Assembly: GCA_016190145.1 (NCBI GenBank)
Contig: JACPRD010000152.1
Span: 1-51,543, forward strand
Direction of reading: 5' to 3'
From: Planctomycetota bacterium
GTDB lineage: Bacteria > Planctomycetota > MHYJ01 > WSZJ01
Length of the DNA: 51,543 nucleotides
In this document: positions 25,689 through 34,443 of the stretch, piece after piece
How the letters are laid out: each line of letters opens with the position of its first letter
How positions within the stretch are numbered: position 1 is the first letter of the stretch
The notes under the pieces: generated by a model
What the model saw: only the letters and a program-made list of their open reading frames with translations
Database searches by the model: none
Told to the model about the DNA's origin: nothing
Program-made: the position numbers and the translations under genes

Positions 25689-26495
25689 ATGCGCCGGCCG
25701 GTTCCCCTCCTCGTCGCCCTCCTCGTCCTGATCCCGGCGATCGCGTCTCCCATGGCGATGGCGGTCTTTCTCGTCGCGACCGACGAGGAGCCCGAGGAAT
25801 TCGCATTTCCGACGCCCGCGGTTCCTTCCGTCGACGAGGGAGACCTGGAAGCCTACGACGTCGCTTCCCTGGTCCCCGGACAGTGGGTCGAATACGAAAT
25901 CGTGAGCGCCTCGCAGATGACCGACTCGTCCCGGGTACGGACGAGGTTGTCGTGCGTCGGTCTGGAAGGGGACACGGTCTGGATCGAGCAGGTGGACTAT
26001 TTGCTGGCGCGGCTCTACCCGGGCACGGTGCTGCTGTGTTCGGTCGACCGGACGAGCGGGCGGATCCTGCGGGCATGGTGGGGGCGTCCCGGGGGAGCGG
26101 GGGTGGAGGTGCGCGTCCGGCCGAGGCCGAGCGGAGGGCCTGTCGCGACAACGAGCCGGTGGGGGGATGCGACGCCGGAGACGATCCTCCACGCCCGCGG
26201 GGAGCTGAGTTGCGAGCTCGTGCGCGTGCTCGAACGGCCGGACTACCTGCCGGGGATGTCTTCCAGGACGATGACGTGGATGTGCGCCGAGGTGCCGTTC
26301 CGCAGGCGGTCGATCCAGGGCGCCGGGGACGGCGACATCCGCTGGGAACATCCGCGGACGATCCAGGGCGGCGTCGCGCGCGAGTACTTCTCCGGGCTCA
26401 CGGTCCGCATGGCGACGAAGGTCGTGGCCTGGGGCGCGGATGCCCGGCCGACGCTGGACGTCAAAATCCCAGATCGACCCCCAGAACCACGTTGA
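25689..26495 (+). CDS. GDWVEYE-family exported protein (paralog D)
   Basis: The fourth and most diverged member, 268 residues. The N-terminus (MRRPVPLLVALLVLIPAIASPMAMAVFLVA) may be a signal peptide or a retained membrane anchor. Family signatures remain: YDVASLVPGQWVEYEI, LSCVGLEGDTVWIEQ, TSGRILRAWWGRPGGAG, GELSCELVRV, WMCAEVPFRRR, IQGGVAREYF and WGADARPTLDVKIP. Gln replaces the usual Asp in GDW. Its last 35 bp overlap the 3' end of the convergent TonB-dependent receptor gene. Separation from paralogs A-C by an opposing gene suggests an inversion or insertion within an older tandem array. Confidence 0.75.
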   Translation: MRRPVPLLVALLVLIPAIASPMAMAVFLVATDEEPEEFAFPTPAVPSVDEGDLEAYDVASLVPGQWVEYEIVSASQMTDSSRVRTRLSCVGLEGDTVWIEQVDYLLARLYPGTVLLCSVDRTSGRILRAWWGRPGGAGVEVRVRPRPSGGPVATTSRWGDATPETILHARGELSCELVRVLERPDYLPGMSSRTMTWMCAEVPFRRRSIQGAGDGDIRWEHPRTIQGGVAREYFSGLTVRMATKVVAWGADARPTLDVKIPDRPPEPR

Positions 26496-28608
26496 ACCCG
26501 GCCTCGTTCACGCCGCTGTCGTGATAGCGGTGGTCGACGTCCAGGATGTTCTCGAGAGACAGGGTCGCCTTGAAACTGGCGCACGGCCTCCACCCGGCAC
26601 GGGCGTTCGCCGTGGTCCAGCCGGGCGTGCCGCCCGCGGGTATCCGGTCGCTCGTCCTGTCGTCCGCATTGAGGCGATCCTGCGTCCGCGCGCTCTCGCC
26701 CCAGATCTCGAAGAACCACAGGTCCTCCTCGTAGCGGAACCCATACGTCGCCATCGTGGGCGGCATCCGACGGATGACCTGGTCCCGATCGTCGTCGTGC
26801 CCGACGATGTACGTGAACGTGAAGAAGGGACGGAAATGCGGCAGGACCTCCCATTCCAGGTCTGCCTCCACACCGTAGATGTGCGCTCTGTCGGAGTTCG
26901 CGCGTGCCTTGAAGGGCTTCCCGGAGGTGGACGTCGCCGATCCGCCGAACGTGACGTCCTGCCGGGTGATCAGGCCCCGGATCTCCGAGTAGAAGCCGAA
27001 GACGGAGCCCTTCCACTTCTCATCACCGCCCTTGAATCCCGCCTCGTACTGCACGAGCCGCTCGGGTCCGATCCCGCGATTGGGGACGTCGAAGGACGAA
27101 CTGGTCTCCTGAAAGGCGCTGTAATCGTCGATGTTCGGCGCGCGGAATCCGCGGCTGACGCCGGCGACGAAGCGGATCTCCGTGATCTCGATCGGGAGCT
27201 TCACGCTTCCGTGCAGGTCCCAGGAAAGATCGTGAAAGGTCTTTTCGAGCCCGTCGAGAGCGACGTCATCCGTCGGAACGGGGTCGAGCTCGCCGATGTC
27301 CACCTTGACGTAGGTCCCGCGGAGGCCGGCGGTGAGCAGGAGCCAGTCCGACGGCTTGAACTCCTCCTGCACGAAGACGCCCAGCATGCGGTACTGGGAG
27401 TCGTCGGCAAACGTGCCGCGGGGCGGGGGTGTGCCCGCCAGCGTCTGCGTCGCCTGGTCGCGCCTCTCCGTGTCCGAGTTGATCCAGTCGTTCGTAAAAT
27501 CCAGTCCGTAAGTCAGCGTGTGGCCCTCGAGAGGCTTGCTCGCAAATACGGCCGACAGGCCCGCGGAGAGCACGGAGTCCTCGTCGCGCTGAAGAACCGT
27601 CGAGCCTTTCTTCCGGATGTGGCGCAGCTCGGACTGGTGATCGGCACTGACGGTGATCTCGGCCGCGTCCAGCCAGCCGCCGAGCTTCTCCGCGCGGAGC
27701 TTGAGGTAGTGGAGTTCGTGCCGCTGGAACCGGGAGTGGAACTTGTCGTTGGAGTCGCTGCCGGTCCCCCGGTACCCGCGAAACAGCTTGTCGGAGCGCG
27801 GAACGTCGTTCAGATACGCGACGAGCGTCGCATAGCTGAGCACGACCTTCTCCGACAGCGCGAGATCCAGGTGGATATCCGCGTCGTATTCGTCGTACCC
27901 GGTGAACGGCTGCCTTCCCACGTGATCGCCGCTTCGCAGGTCGTCGAACCATTTGAGCGACGACCCGAGATACCATCCGAAACTCCCGGCGTTGCCCTCG
28001 GTTTCGGCACGGAACTGGAACGATTCGTCGGCGGTGGCGGCTCGCGTCTTCAGACGCAGATGAGCATCCCACGGGTCGTCGAAGACGTCGCGCCGGCGAG
28101 TAAAAAGCGCGATCGTGCCGCCAAGCGCGTCGGAACCGTACAGAACGGAGCCGGGACCGCGCACCACCTCTATGCGGCTGATGACGAACGGATCCACCGT
28201 GTTCAGGTACTGGTTCGGACCCGCGCGGAAGATGGAGTTGGTCATGCGGACGCCGTCCACCAGCAGGAGCACCTGCTGGCCGATGAGCCCCCGGATCTGC
28301 GGCGAGCCGGCCCCATGGGCCGTCTTCTGCACCATGACGCCGGGCTGGCCGTGGAGCGCCTCCGGGACGCTGCGGGGATTCTCGCGCCAGAGACGGCGTT
28401 CGTTGATCAGGCCCGTGGCGCGCGGGATCTGGAGGTCGCTTCGCTTGAGGCGCGTCGCGGAGACGATCATGTCGCCCTCGCTCTCCCCGGCCGCGGGCTC
28501 GATGAGGTCGCCGCCTTCGGGAGCGCCGCCGGGCGGTGGTTCCGTTTCCTGCGAGAAGCCGGGCGAGATAAGCAGAAGAACGACCGAGACGGCGAAGACG
28601 AATCTCAT
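26461..28608 (-). CDS. TonB-dependent outer-membrane receptor
   Basis: A 715-residue outer-membrane beta-barrel transporter with an N-terminal plug. The ATG at 28608 is chosen for the signal peptide (MRFVFAVSVVLLLISPGFSQ) and an upstream GGGGAG. The TonB-box-like region GDMIVSATRLKR (about 47-58) is followed by plug motifs: SVPEALHGQPGVMVQ, IRGLIGQQVLLLVDGVRM, ISRIEVVRGPGSVLYGSDALGG. Barrel strands include the family stretch SRGFRAPNIDDYSAF and end with an aromatic residue (LGVDLGF). The FRAP sequence is common in heme and siderophore receptors, but the ligand cannot be named. The TonB gene sits directly upstream on the same strand. Confidence 0.93.
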   Translation of the reverse strand: MRFVFAVSVVLLLISPGFSQETEPPPGGAPEGGDLIEPAAGESEGDMIVSATRLKRSDLQIPRATGLINERRLWRENPRSVPEALHGQPGVMVQKTAHGAGSPQIRGLIGQQVLLLVDGVRMTNSIFRAGPNQYLNTVDPFVISRIEVVRGPGSVLYGSDALGGTIALFTRRRDVFDDPWDAHLRLKTRAATADESFQFRAETEGNAGSFGWYLGSSLKWFDDLRSGDHVGRQPFTGYDEYDADIHLDLALSEKVVLSYATLVAYLNDVPRSDKLFRGYRGTGSDSNDKFHSRFQRHELHYLKLRAEKLGGWLDAAEITVSADHQSELRHIRKKGSTVLQRDEDSVLSAGLSAVFASKPLEGHTLTYGLDFTNDWINSDTERRDQATQTLAGTPPPRGTFADDSQYRMLGVFVQEEFKPSDWLLLTAGLRGTYVKVDIGELDPVPTDDVALDGLEKTFHDLSWDLHGSVKLPIEITEIRFVAGVSRGFRAPNIDDYSAFQETSSSFDVPNRGIGPERLVQYEAGFKGGDEKWKGSVFGFYSEIRGLITRQDVTFGGSATSTSGKPFKARANSDRAHIYGVEADLEWEVLPHFRPFFTFTYIVGHDDDRDQVIRRMPPTMATYGFRYEEDLWFFEIWGESARTQDRLNADDRTSDRIPAGGTPGWTTANARAGWRPCASFKATLSLENILDVDHRYHDSGVNEAGFNVVLGVDLGF

Positions 28609-28735
28609 CCGGCGGATCTCCCCTGTTGGCGCTCGAAGCGAGCCAAGCAAGGCGCGTGCCTTCTCGGGACGGGCCATCAGGAGGTTGACGGGCCCTCACC
28701 TGACCAGCGCGTGATCACCCGGGGCTGCGTCTTGA

Positions 28736-29491
28736 TCAGTCCGTGAGCCGGAACGTCACCGGCATCCGCACGCGAGCCGCGACCGCGATGCCGCCCTTGC
28801 GCGCGGGCTCGAACGTCCAGGTCCGGGCGGCCTCGAGCGCGGCCTCGTCAAGCGCCTGATGTCCGCTCGATTTCGCGAGGCGCGCCTCCGCAACCTCTCC
28901 CCGATCGGTCACAAGCAGCTCGATGGAAGCGGTGCCCTCCCAGCCCTCCTCGCGCGCGAGGCGCGGGTACTCCGGAGTCTTCCCTCCGGACCGCCGGCCG
29001 ATCCCCGAACCCCCGCCTTCGCCCGCTTCCCCTCCGCCCGCACTGCCGCCGCCGGAGCCCGCCCCGGCGTCGCCTTCGGCGGCGGGATCCCAGGCGAGGC
29101 CCCAGCCGCGCCGCCCGGATCGCGCTTCACACGGGCGACTCCGGCCCGGAGGAGACGGAAGGCGGCAGGCCATGTCGTCAGGCGCGGTCTCGCGGCCCGG
29201 AACGGACGGGCCGCCTCCGAGGTCCCACGCCGCAGCGTCGAACGGCGGAAGTTCGGCGACGTCGATATCGGAAGCGGCGGGCGCGCCGAATTCCGGACGC
29301 TCGCCGCCGAACGCTTCGCGCCCCGGGGCCGTGGCGGAGGGTGCGGCGCCGGATGGGCCGCCTAGCGCGAGACGGACCGGTGCAGTCGCTTCCGGGGAAG
29401 GGAGGACACGCGCGGCCAGTGTCGCCGTCCCCGCGGCGGCCGCGAGGATCCCGGCGTGAAGAGCCGCCGAAGCCAGCCAGGAGCGGATCAG
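28736..29491 (-). CDS. TonB family energy transducer (probable CTG start)
   Basis: Couples inner-membrane proton-motive force to the outer-membrane receptor next door. The C-terminal TonB domain is clear: PEYPRLAREEGWEGTASIELLVTDRG, then VAEARLAKSSGHQALDEAALEAARTWTFEPA, ending VRMPVTFRLTD. An ATG at 29173 would give only 145 residues with no membrane anchor. The same frame continues upstream through a convincing anchor (SAALHAGILAAAAGTATLAARV) to CTG 29491, which overlaps the LysR stop as CTGA; no ATG, GTG or TTG is in frame there. The full form is 251 residues, with a Gly-rich rather than Pro-rich linker. The domain is certain; the CTG start is inferred. Confidence 0.85.
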   Translation of the reverse strand: MIRSWLASAALHAGILAAAAGTATLAARVLPSPEATAPVRLALGGPSGAAPSATAPGREAFGGERPEFGAPAASDIDVAELPPFDAAAWDLGGGPSVPGRETAPDDMACRLPSPPGRSRPCEARSGRRGWGLAWDPAAEGDAGAGSGGGSAGGGEAGEGGGSGIGRRSGGKTPEYPRLAREEGWEGTASIELLVTDRGEVAEARLAKSSGHQALDEAALEAARTWTFEPARKGGIAVAARVRMPVTFRLTD

Positions 29492-30405
29492 AGCGCCCCT
29501 TTCTGCGCCTCGATGTGCTCGAGGAACGCCTTGCAGACGCCGGAGCGCGTGCGCTCGCTGGAGACGACGAGCGTGAGAGCGCGCGTCAGGTCCACGCCTT
29601 TCACGCGCACGGCCGCGAGAACGCCCGCGGCGAGTTCGGTCACGATGGCGCGCCGCGAAACGATGGACACGCCCAGCCCGGCCTTCACGGATTCCTTCGC
29701 CTCCTCGGTCGAATCCACCTCGACGGAGACGTTCAGCGGGCCCGCTCCCGCCTCCGCAAGCTGCCTCTCCATCGTCTCGCGCGTGCCGCTTCCCCGCTCC
29801 CGCATCACGAAGGGTTCGGAAGCGAGGTCAGCGGGGTCGAGGGTTTTCTTGCGCGCCCAGGCGTGTGAGGGGGGGCAGATGACGACGAGTTCGTCGGTGG
29901 CGATTTCGGAGGCATCGACGCCGCGCTGGCGGACCTTGGTGCCGACGATGCCGGCTTCGATGGCGCCCTGGACGAGCGATTCGAGGATTTCCGCCGAATC
30001 TCCGGTACGGATCGTGACGCGCACGTCGCGGTGAGTCTCGCGGAACGACTTCACGAGGGCGGGAAGGAGGTACGTTCCGGGGATGGTGCTGCCGCCGATG
30101 GACAGTTCGCCGCGCACGGCGCCCTTGAGGTCGTCGAGCGCCCGCACCGCTTCTTTCTGCATCGAGAGCATTTTCTGCGCGTATCCGTAGAAGACCTGCC
30201 CGGCGCGCGTCAGCGTGACGGCTCCGCGCACGCGGTCGAACAGGCGCGTTCCCAGGGTCCGTTCGAGCGCCGCCATGTGCTCGCTGACCGTCGGTTGCGA
30301 CAGGAAGACCGCGTTGGCCGCCTTCGAGAACGAATGCTGATCCGCCACCTGGCAGAAGACCTCGATCTGACGCAGGCTGAAATCCGGGCGCGCCCCCTTG
30401 GTCAC
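29488..30405 (-). CDS. LysR-type transcriptional regulator (CysL-like)
   Basis: A DNA-binding regulator with an N-terminal winged helix and a periplasmic-binding-like effector domain. The GTG at 30405 overlaps the stop of the preceding gene (GTGA) and gives 305 residues, the usual LTTR length. The helix-turn-helix reads SLRQIEVFCQVADQHSFSKAANAVFLSQPTVSEHMAALERTLG in the first 55 residues. The effector domain begins RGELSIGGSTIPGTYLLPALV, like selenium- or cysteine-related LTTRs (CysL type), and ends near VSSERTRSGVCKAFLEHIEA. It may control the TonB and receptor genes that follow in the same coupled unit, or a promoter elsewhere. Longer upstream reading frames only overlap the preceding gene. 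Confidence 0.93.
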   Translation of the reverse strand: MTKGARPDFSLRQIEVFCQVADQHSFSKAANAVFLSQPTVSEHMAALERTLGTRLFDRVRGAVTLTRAGQVFYGYAQKMLSMQKEAVRALDDLKGAVRGELSIGGSTIPGTYLLPALVKSFRETHRDVRVTIRTGDSAEILESLVQGAIEAGIVGTKVRQRGVDASEIATDELVVICPPSHAWARKKTLDPADLASEPFVMRERGSGTRETMERQLAEAGAGPLNVSVEVDSTEEAKESVKAGLGVSIVSRRAIVTELAAGVLAAVRVKGVDLTRALTLVVSSERTRSGVCKAFLEHIEAQKGAL

Positions 30406-31991
30406 TTTTTCTTCCCCGTCGGCTTCATCGCCGGCGAACGGTAAGGCTCGGTCAGGGACTTCCATTCCCAGACGTCGTTTTCGCCGGAGGTGAACTTCAG
30501 GTCCATCGTGTAGTTCCACTCGTCCTGGTTGGGGACTTCGAGGACGACGATTTCGACGACCTGGCTGTCGGGGTCGTAGCCCTGGTCGGCGGGTTTGGCG
30601 TTGGCCACGGTGAACTTCCGCGAGTCCTTGCTCCAGGCGAACTTCTCGAGCTTGATCCGCCCGAACACGTCCTTCTTCGCGGGCGCCTTGAACGTGAACT
30701 CGATCATTCCGTCCTGGGCGACCCGGTCGGTCTTCCCGTTCTTGTCGGTGAGCTGGAACGTCAGCACGAGGAACGCCCCGCGGAACTTCGCCTGCCTTCC
30801 CTTCCCCACCCAGTCCCCCGGGATCCACCGCGCGCCCTTGCACTCGATCATCTGGGCGTTCGATCGGATTTTCGGCTCCTCGGGCGGTTTCACCGCCGGG
30901 CCCGGATCCTTCGGGTCCACGGAGGGCGGCGGATCCGGCTCGGGATCCCGCCCCGGATCGATCGTCTTCGGATCGGGCGGCGGATCCGCGCGCGCGATCT
31001 CCTCGTCTTCCTCGTACGCCGTCGTGTACCGGTAGTCGTCGAAATCCGGCGGGTTTTTGAGCGTGCTTGAGAACGGCGCCATTTCGTCCGGGTCGAGCGC
31101 GCGCTCCGGCGTCGCCAGTACCTCGCGCACCTCCTGGCCGTTCAAAAGGAGCGCGATCTTCACCACCACGTTGCGGACCCCGACCGGCTTGCCGTTCCGG
31201 ACGCGTCCCGACACCCGGATCGACCGGTCCGCCCGCTCCTCGAACCGGAATCCCGCCGCCTCCACCTCCGCGTCGCCCGTGAACTCCCCCTCCGGCAGGC
31301 TCCGCTCCTCCGCCGACGACTCCACGATGTCGGCCCGCGCGTGCGCGTACTCCGGCACGTCCCGCACCGTCGACTCCAGCGCGACTTCCTTGCCGTACTC
31401 GAACGCCGCCTTGAAATCGCACACTGCCTCGCGCACAAGGTTCTGGTCGGGGTCGTAGAATTTGAACCGCACCCGGGCGAGACTCGAGGGAATCTCGCCG
31501 GCGTTCTTCGCCTTCAGACTGACCTTCACGTCCTTCTCCAGACGGTCGAACTTCAGGCCGTAAACCTCGATGTAGGACACGCCGGGAAGCGCCGTCGTGC
31601 GTTCGGCGAGCGGGGGATTGAACAGATCGCGGCCGAGGAAGCGGGTTTTCAGCTCCTTGCCGCCGAAGAAGCAGGTCGTTTCGATCGTGTAGGAGGTGAA
31701 GAAGGGGCACCTGGGGATTTCGAAGCTCACGCGCGACTCGGCGCCGCCGGCGAGCATTTCGATTTCGACCGCCTTGGAGCGGGCGACCTCGCGCGCGCCG
31801 TCCAGGCACACCATGCTCATGTTGAGCGCGGTGACCGGGGTGCCGGCGGAGTTCTTGACGACGGAGTCCGCCCACACCTTCTTCTCGATGCGCGTGCGCG
31901 CGATCGAGAACTCGGCGAAGGAAATGGGCGCCTCTTCCGCGGCGGCGATCGCCGGGAGGAGGAGGGCAAGGACGGGCAGGAGGCGTTTCAT
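30402..31991 (-). CDS. Secreted protein of unknown function
   Basis: A 529-residue exported protein (signal MKRLLPVLALLLPAIAAAEE). The N-terminal and central parts are beta-rich with repeated FxLYD- or immunoglobulin-like strands, such as KNSAGTPVTALNMSMVCLDG, DVKVSLKAKNAGEIPSSLARVRFKFYDP and SIRVSGRVRNGKPVGVRNVVVKIALLLNGQEV. A low-complexity linker rich in Pro, Asp and Lys follows (about 325-375), then a C-terminal beta domain ending with EPYRSPAMKPTGKKK. No enzyme motif is visible. Its stop overlaps the LysR start, so it leads a four-gene coupled unit with the regulator, TonB and receptor. Confidence 0.75.
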   Translation of the reverse strand: MKRLLPVLALLLPAIAAAEEAPISFAEFSIARTRIEKKVWADSVVKNSAGTPVTALNMSMVCLDGAREVARSKAVEIEMLAGGAESRVSFEIPRCPFFTSYTIETTCFFGGKELKTRFLGRDLFNPPLAERTTALPGVSYIEVYGLKFDRLEKDVKVSLKAKNAGEIPSSLARVRFKFYDPDQNLVREAVCDFKAAFEYGKEVALESTVRDVPEYAHARADIVESSAEERSLPEGEFTGDAEVEAAGFRFEERADRSIRVSGRVRNGKPVGVRNVVVKIALLLNGQEVREVLATPERALDPDEMAPFSSTLKNPPDFDDYRYTTAYEEDEEIARADPPPDPKTIDPGRDPEPDPPPSVDPKDPGPAVKPPEEPKIRSNAQMIECKGARWIPGDWVGKGRQAKFRGAFLVLTFQLTDKNGKTDRVAQDGMIEFTFKAPAKKDVFGRIKLEKFAWSKDSRKFTVANAKPADQGYDPDSQVVEIVVLEVPNQDEWNYTMDLKFTSGENDVWEWKSLTEPYRSPAMKPTGKKK

Positions 31992-32057
31992 GGCGTCACC
32001 TGAAATCTGATCGGCCGGTTCGGCCCCCCATTCTAGGACGGAGGACCCCCGGCACCA

Positions 32058-33293
32058 TTACACTTCTGAACGCGCCCCCTTGCCCACCGGCTGCTCGACG
32101 TGCGCCCTCTCGACATACTCCATGAGGGCGGCGAACTGCTTGAAGAAGTCGTGTTCCTTGACCTGCCAGGGGGACTTGAAGAAGCAGGCGAGCTGCTTCT
32201 GCGCGCCCGACTCGCCGCGCCGGGCCGCGAAGTCGATGAGGCGGACGAGGTCGAGCACCAGCGGCGCCGCGAGCGCGGAGTCGCACCCCTGCCACGTGAA
32301 CTGCATCGTCATCCGGGTGCCCAGGAATCCCTCGAAATGGATGAAGTCCCACGCGGTCTTCCAGTCGCCGAGCGACGGACAGTAGTCGATCGAGACGTGC
32401 GAGTGCAGGCTCTCGTCCTTCACGAGCTGCTTGAGCGCCTCCTCCTTGTCCCGGATCTTCGACTTGTTCGCGCCGGGCTGCCGCAGGACGAGCCCGTCCC
32501 GGTTCCCGAGGATGTTATGGGACTCCCAGGCCAGCAGCCGCAGGTTGCGCGCCAGGAACATCGGCGCAAGGGCCGTCTTCACCAGCGTCTCCCCGGTCTT
32601 CCCGTCTTTCCCGGCATGAGGGACCCCCCGGATCACCGCCAGCTCCTCGAGCGCCGGGATCGACGACCCGAACGACGGCGTGAAGTTCACGAACGGACAG
32701 CCGAGGTCGAGCGCGGAATAGGCGTAGAGCACCGAAGCGCAGAGCAGCTTCCGCCGGTCCTCCACGATCAGCCGCGCGAACTCCTTGAGCGACTGGTACT
32801 CGCGCGGCATCTCGGGCGCGGCCTCCGTCGACGCCAGGTTGACGACCACCACGCGCTGCAGCCGGTGACGCTCCCGGAACGCCTTGATCTGCCGCTGGAT
32901 CTCCGCCACGACCTCGCTCGCGGTGCGCCCGTTCTCGATCCCCCGGTCGCCCGCCATCCCCGAAACTTCCTCCCCGCAGTTGAGCGAACACCCGGCCGTC
33001 ACGTCCCGGCTGATCTCCAGCAGCTCCGCCCGCAGGGCGTCGATCATCTCGTGCGAGACGATCCCCGGATCGCGCCGGACTTCCTCCGCCGCCCCCAGCA
33101 TGTCCGTCGCCCGCACGTCGCACCCGCCGAATACCAGGTCCTGGATCGGCACGACGTCCAGCTCCTGAATCGCCGGCAGCTCGCTCACGAGCCCGGTCCG
33201 CGAAGCGATCCCCTTCTTGATCGCCTCCGCACCCACGACCGCGCACGTCGCCACGCTTCCGTACGCCCCGACGATCCAGATCCCGGTCTTCAT
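32058..33293 (-). CDS. ino1: myo-Inositol-1-phosphate synthase
   Basis: NAD-dependent enzyme turning glucose 6-phosphate into 1L-myo-inositol 1-phosphate, the entry to inositol lipids. The 411-residue length fits the prokaryotic/short eukaryotic-like branch. The Rossmann segment is GIWIVGAYGSVATC near the start. Family landmarks follow: VVNLASTE, YSALDLGCPFVNFTPS, GKDGKTGETLVKTAL with the active-site lysine region, and ESHNILGNRDGLVL. An AAGGGAGG ribosome site lies over the stop codon of the preceding toroid gene. The operon context suggests inositol lipid or envelope metabolism. Substrate specificity is taken from the family. Confidence 0.9.
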   Translation of the reverse strand: MKTGIWIVGAYGSVATCAVVGAEAIKKGIASRTGLVSELPAIQELDVVPIQDLVFGGCDVRATDMLGAAEEVRRDPGIVSHEMIDALRAELLEISRDVTAGCSLNCGEEVSGMAGDRGIENGRTASEVVAEIQRQIKAFRERHRLQRVVVVNLASTEAAPEMPREYQSLKEFARLIVEDRRKLLCASVLYAYSALDLGCPFVNFTPSFGSSIPALEELAVIRGVPHAGKDGKTGETLVKTALAPMFLARNLRLLAWESHNILGNRDGLVLRQPGANKSKIRDKEEALKQLVKDESLHSHVSIDYCPSLGDWKTAWDFIHFEGFLGTRMTMQFTWQGCDSALAAPLVLDLVRLIDFAARRGESGAQKQLACFFKSPWQVKEHDFFKQFAALMEYVERAHVEQPVGKGARSEV

Positions 33294-33303
33294 GGTGCCT
33301 CCC

Positions 33304-34443
33304 TTACTTCAGATACTTCGCCGCATGGTTCAACGCCATCAGGCTGTAGCACGCCGGCAACGGCTGCACGTCCTCCATCCACTTCGGATCCCCCTTCCAC
33401 GTCCCGTCCTCGCCCTGAAGGGCCGCCAGCTTCGCCGTCAGCTCCTCAGCCCACAGGTGCTTCTCGCCCTCCGCATCCTTGAGCTCCGCCTGCCCCCCGG
33501 CGTCGAGCGCGCTCGCGAACACGTGGTAGTAGTAGTAGAGCCCCTTCACACCCATGTTCGGGTTCTCGTCCAGCGTGTAGTGCTTCGCGATCCAGCCGAG
33601 CGCCAACTTCACCCGCGGATCGTCCGCGCCCAGCCCCGCGTAGATCATCGAGCGGTAGCCCGCGTAGGTCATCGAGCCGTAGGAACGGAAGATCTGCTTG
33701 CCGTTAGGAAGCGTCTCCCTCTCAGCCTTGCTCTCGCCGGGGCGGTAGAAGAAGCCGCCGTCGTCGCCGACGACGACGTTCATCTTGTCGAAGCCCGGGC
33801 CGTCGTTCGACTCGCTGCGGTTCTGGCAGCGCTCCACGAACTTCACGGCGCGCTTCCAGACGTCGCTGTCTTTCGGCACGCCGGCGCTCTCGAGCGCCTC
33901 GAGCATGTAGGCGGTGTTGGACAGGTCGCCCCGCGGCTGGTTGTTCTTCTCGTCGTAACCGGCGCCGCCGAAGTTCGGATCGTCGGGGCCGGCCTTCTGG
34001 GAGCCGCCCTCCTGGTACTGGAAGTTCGTGAGCCAGGTCGCGCCCTTTTTGATCGCGTCGGCGTACTTCGCGGAGTCGGCTTTCGCGAGCGCCATCACCG
34101 CGATGGCCGTCTTGTAGTTGGTCAGAAGAGGGACGCTCCCTTCATTGTGCATCTTCCCGTCGGCCGCCTGGTTCTTGAGGAGGTACTCGCACCCTTTCGC
34201 GATCGCCGCTTCGTAGGCCTTCCGCAGGTCCGCGGGTCCGCCCGCGAGCGCGGCCACGGCGAGGCCTGTGGCGGCGACGTCCCCGTTCTTGCCGTCGAAG
34301 GTCCACGCGCCTTCGGCCGTCTGGGCGGCGGAGAGGGCTTTCGCGCCCTTCTCCCACGTTTTCATGAGGTCGTCCTTCGCTCCGGCGCAGGCGAAGCCGG
34401 CGGAGAGCAAAGTGGCGGCGGTCGCGAGGATCCAGCGGTTCAT
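33304..34443 (-). CDS. Secreted terpenoid-cyclase/prenyltransferase-fold toroid protein
   Basis: A 379-residue exported protein (signal MNRWILATAATLLSAGFACAG) with alpha-alpha toroid repeats of the prenyltransferase/squalene-oxidase-repeat type. Examples are ALSAAQTAEGAWTF, CEYLLKNQAADGKM, PRGDLSNTAYMLEALESAG, VVVGDDGGFFYRPG and TAKLAALQGEDGTWKGDP. The DxDD motif of squalene-hopene cyclases is not seen, and the protein is exported, so it is probably a binding or structural toroid rather than a cyclase. The ATG overlaps the stop of the preceding membrane protein gene (ATGA), and MIPS follows after 10 bp. Many Planctomycetota carry such proteins. Confidence 0.85.
   Translation of the reverse strand: MNRWILATAATLLSAGFACAGAKDDLMKTWEKGAKALSAAQTAEGAWTFDGKNGDVAATGLAVAALAGGPADLRKAYEAAIAKGCEYLLKNQAADGKMHNEGSVPLLTNYKTAIAVMALAKADSAKYADAIKKGATWLTNFQYQEGGSQKAGPDDPNFGGAGYDEKNNQPRGDLSNTAYMLEALESAGVPKDSDVWKRAVKFVERCQNRSESNDGPGFDKMNVVVGDDGGFFYRPGESKAERETLPNGKQIFRSYGSMTYAGYRSMIYAGLGADDPRVKLALGWIAKHYTLDENPNMGVKGLYYYYHVFASALDAGGQAELKDAEGEKHLWAEELTAKLAALQGEDGTWKGDPKWMEDVQPLPACYSLMALNHAAKYLK

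Noticed and set aside
30406..31875. Upstream extension of the LysR regulator
   Set aside because: It is a frame-shifted reading of the preceding secreted-protein gene. GTG 30405 with GTGA overlap fits the LysR family.
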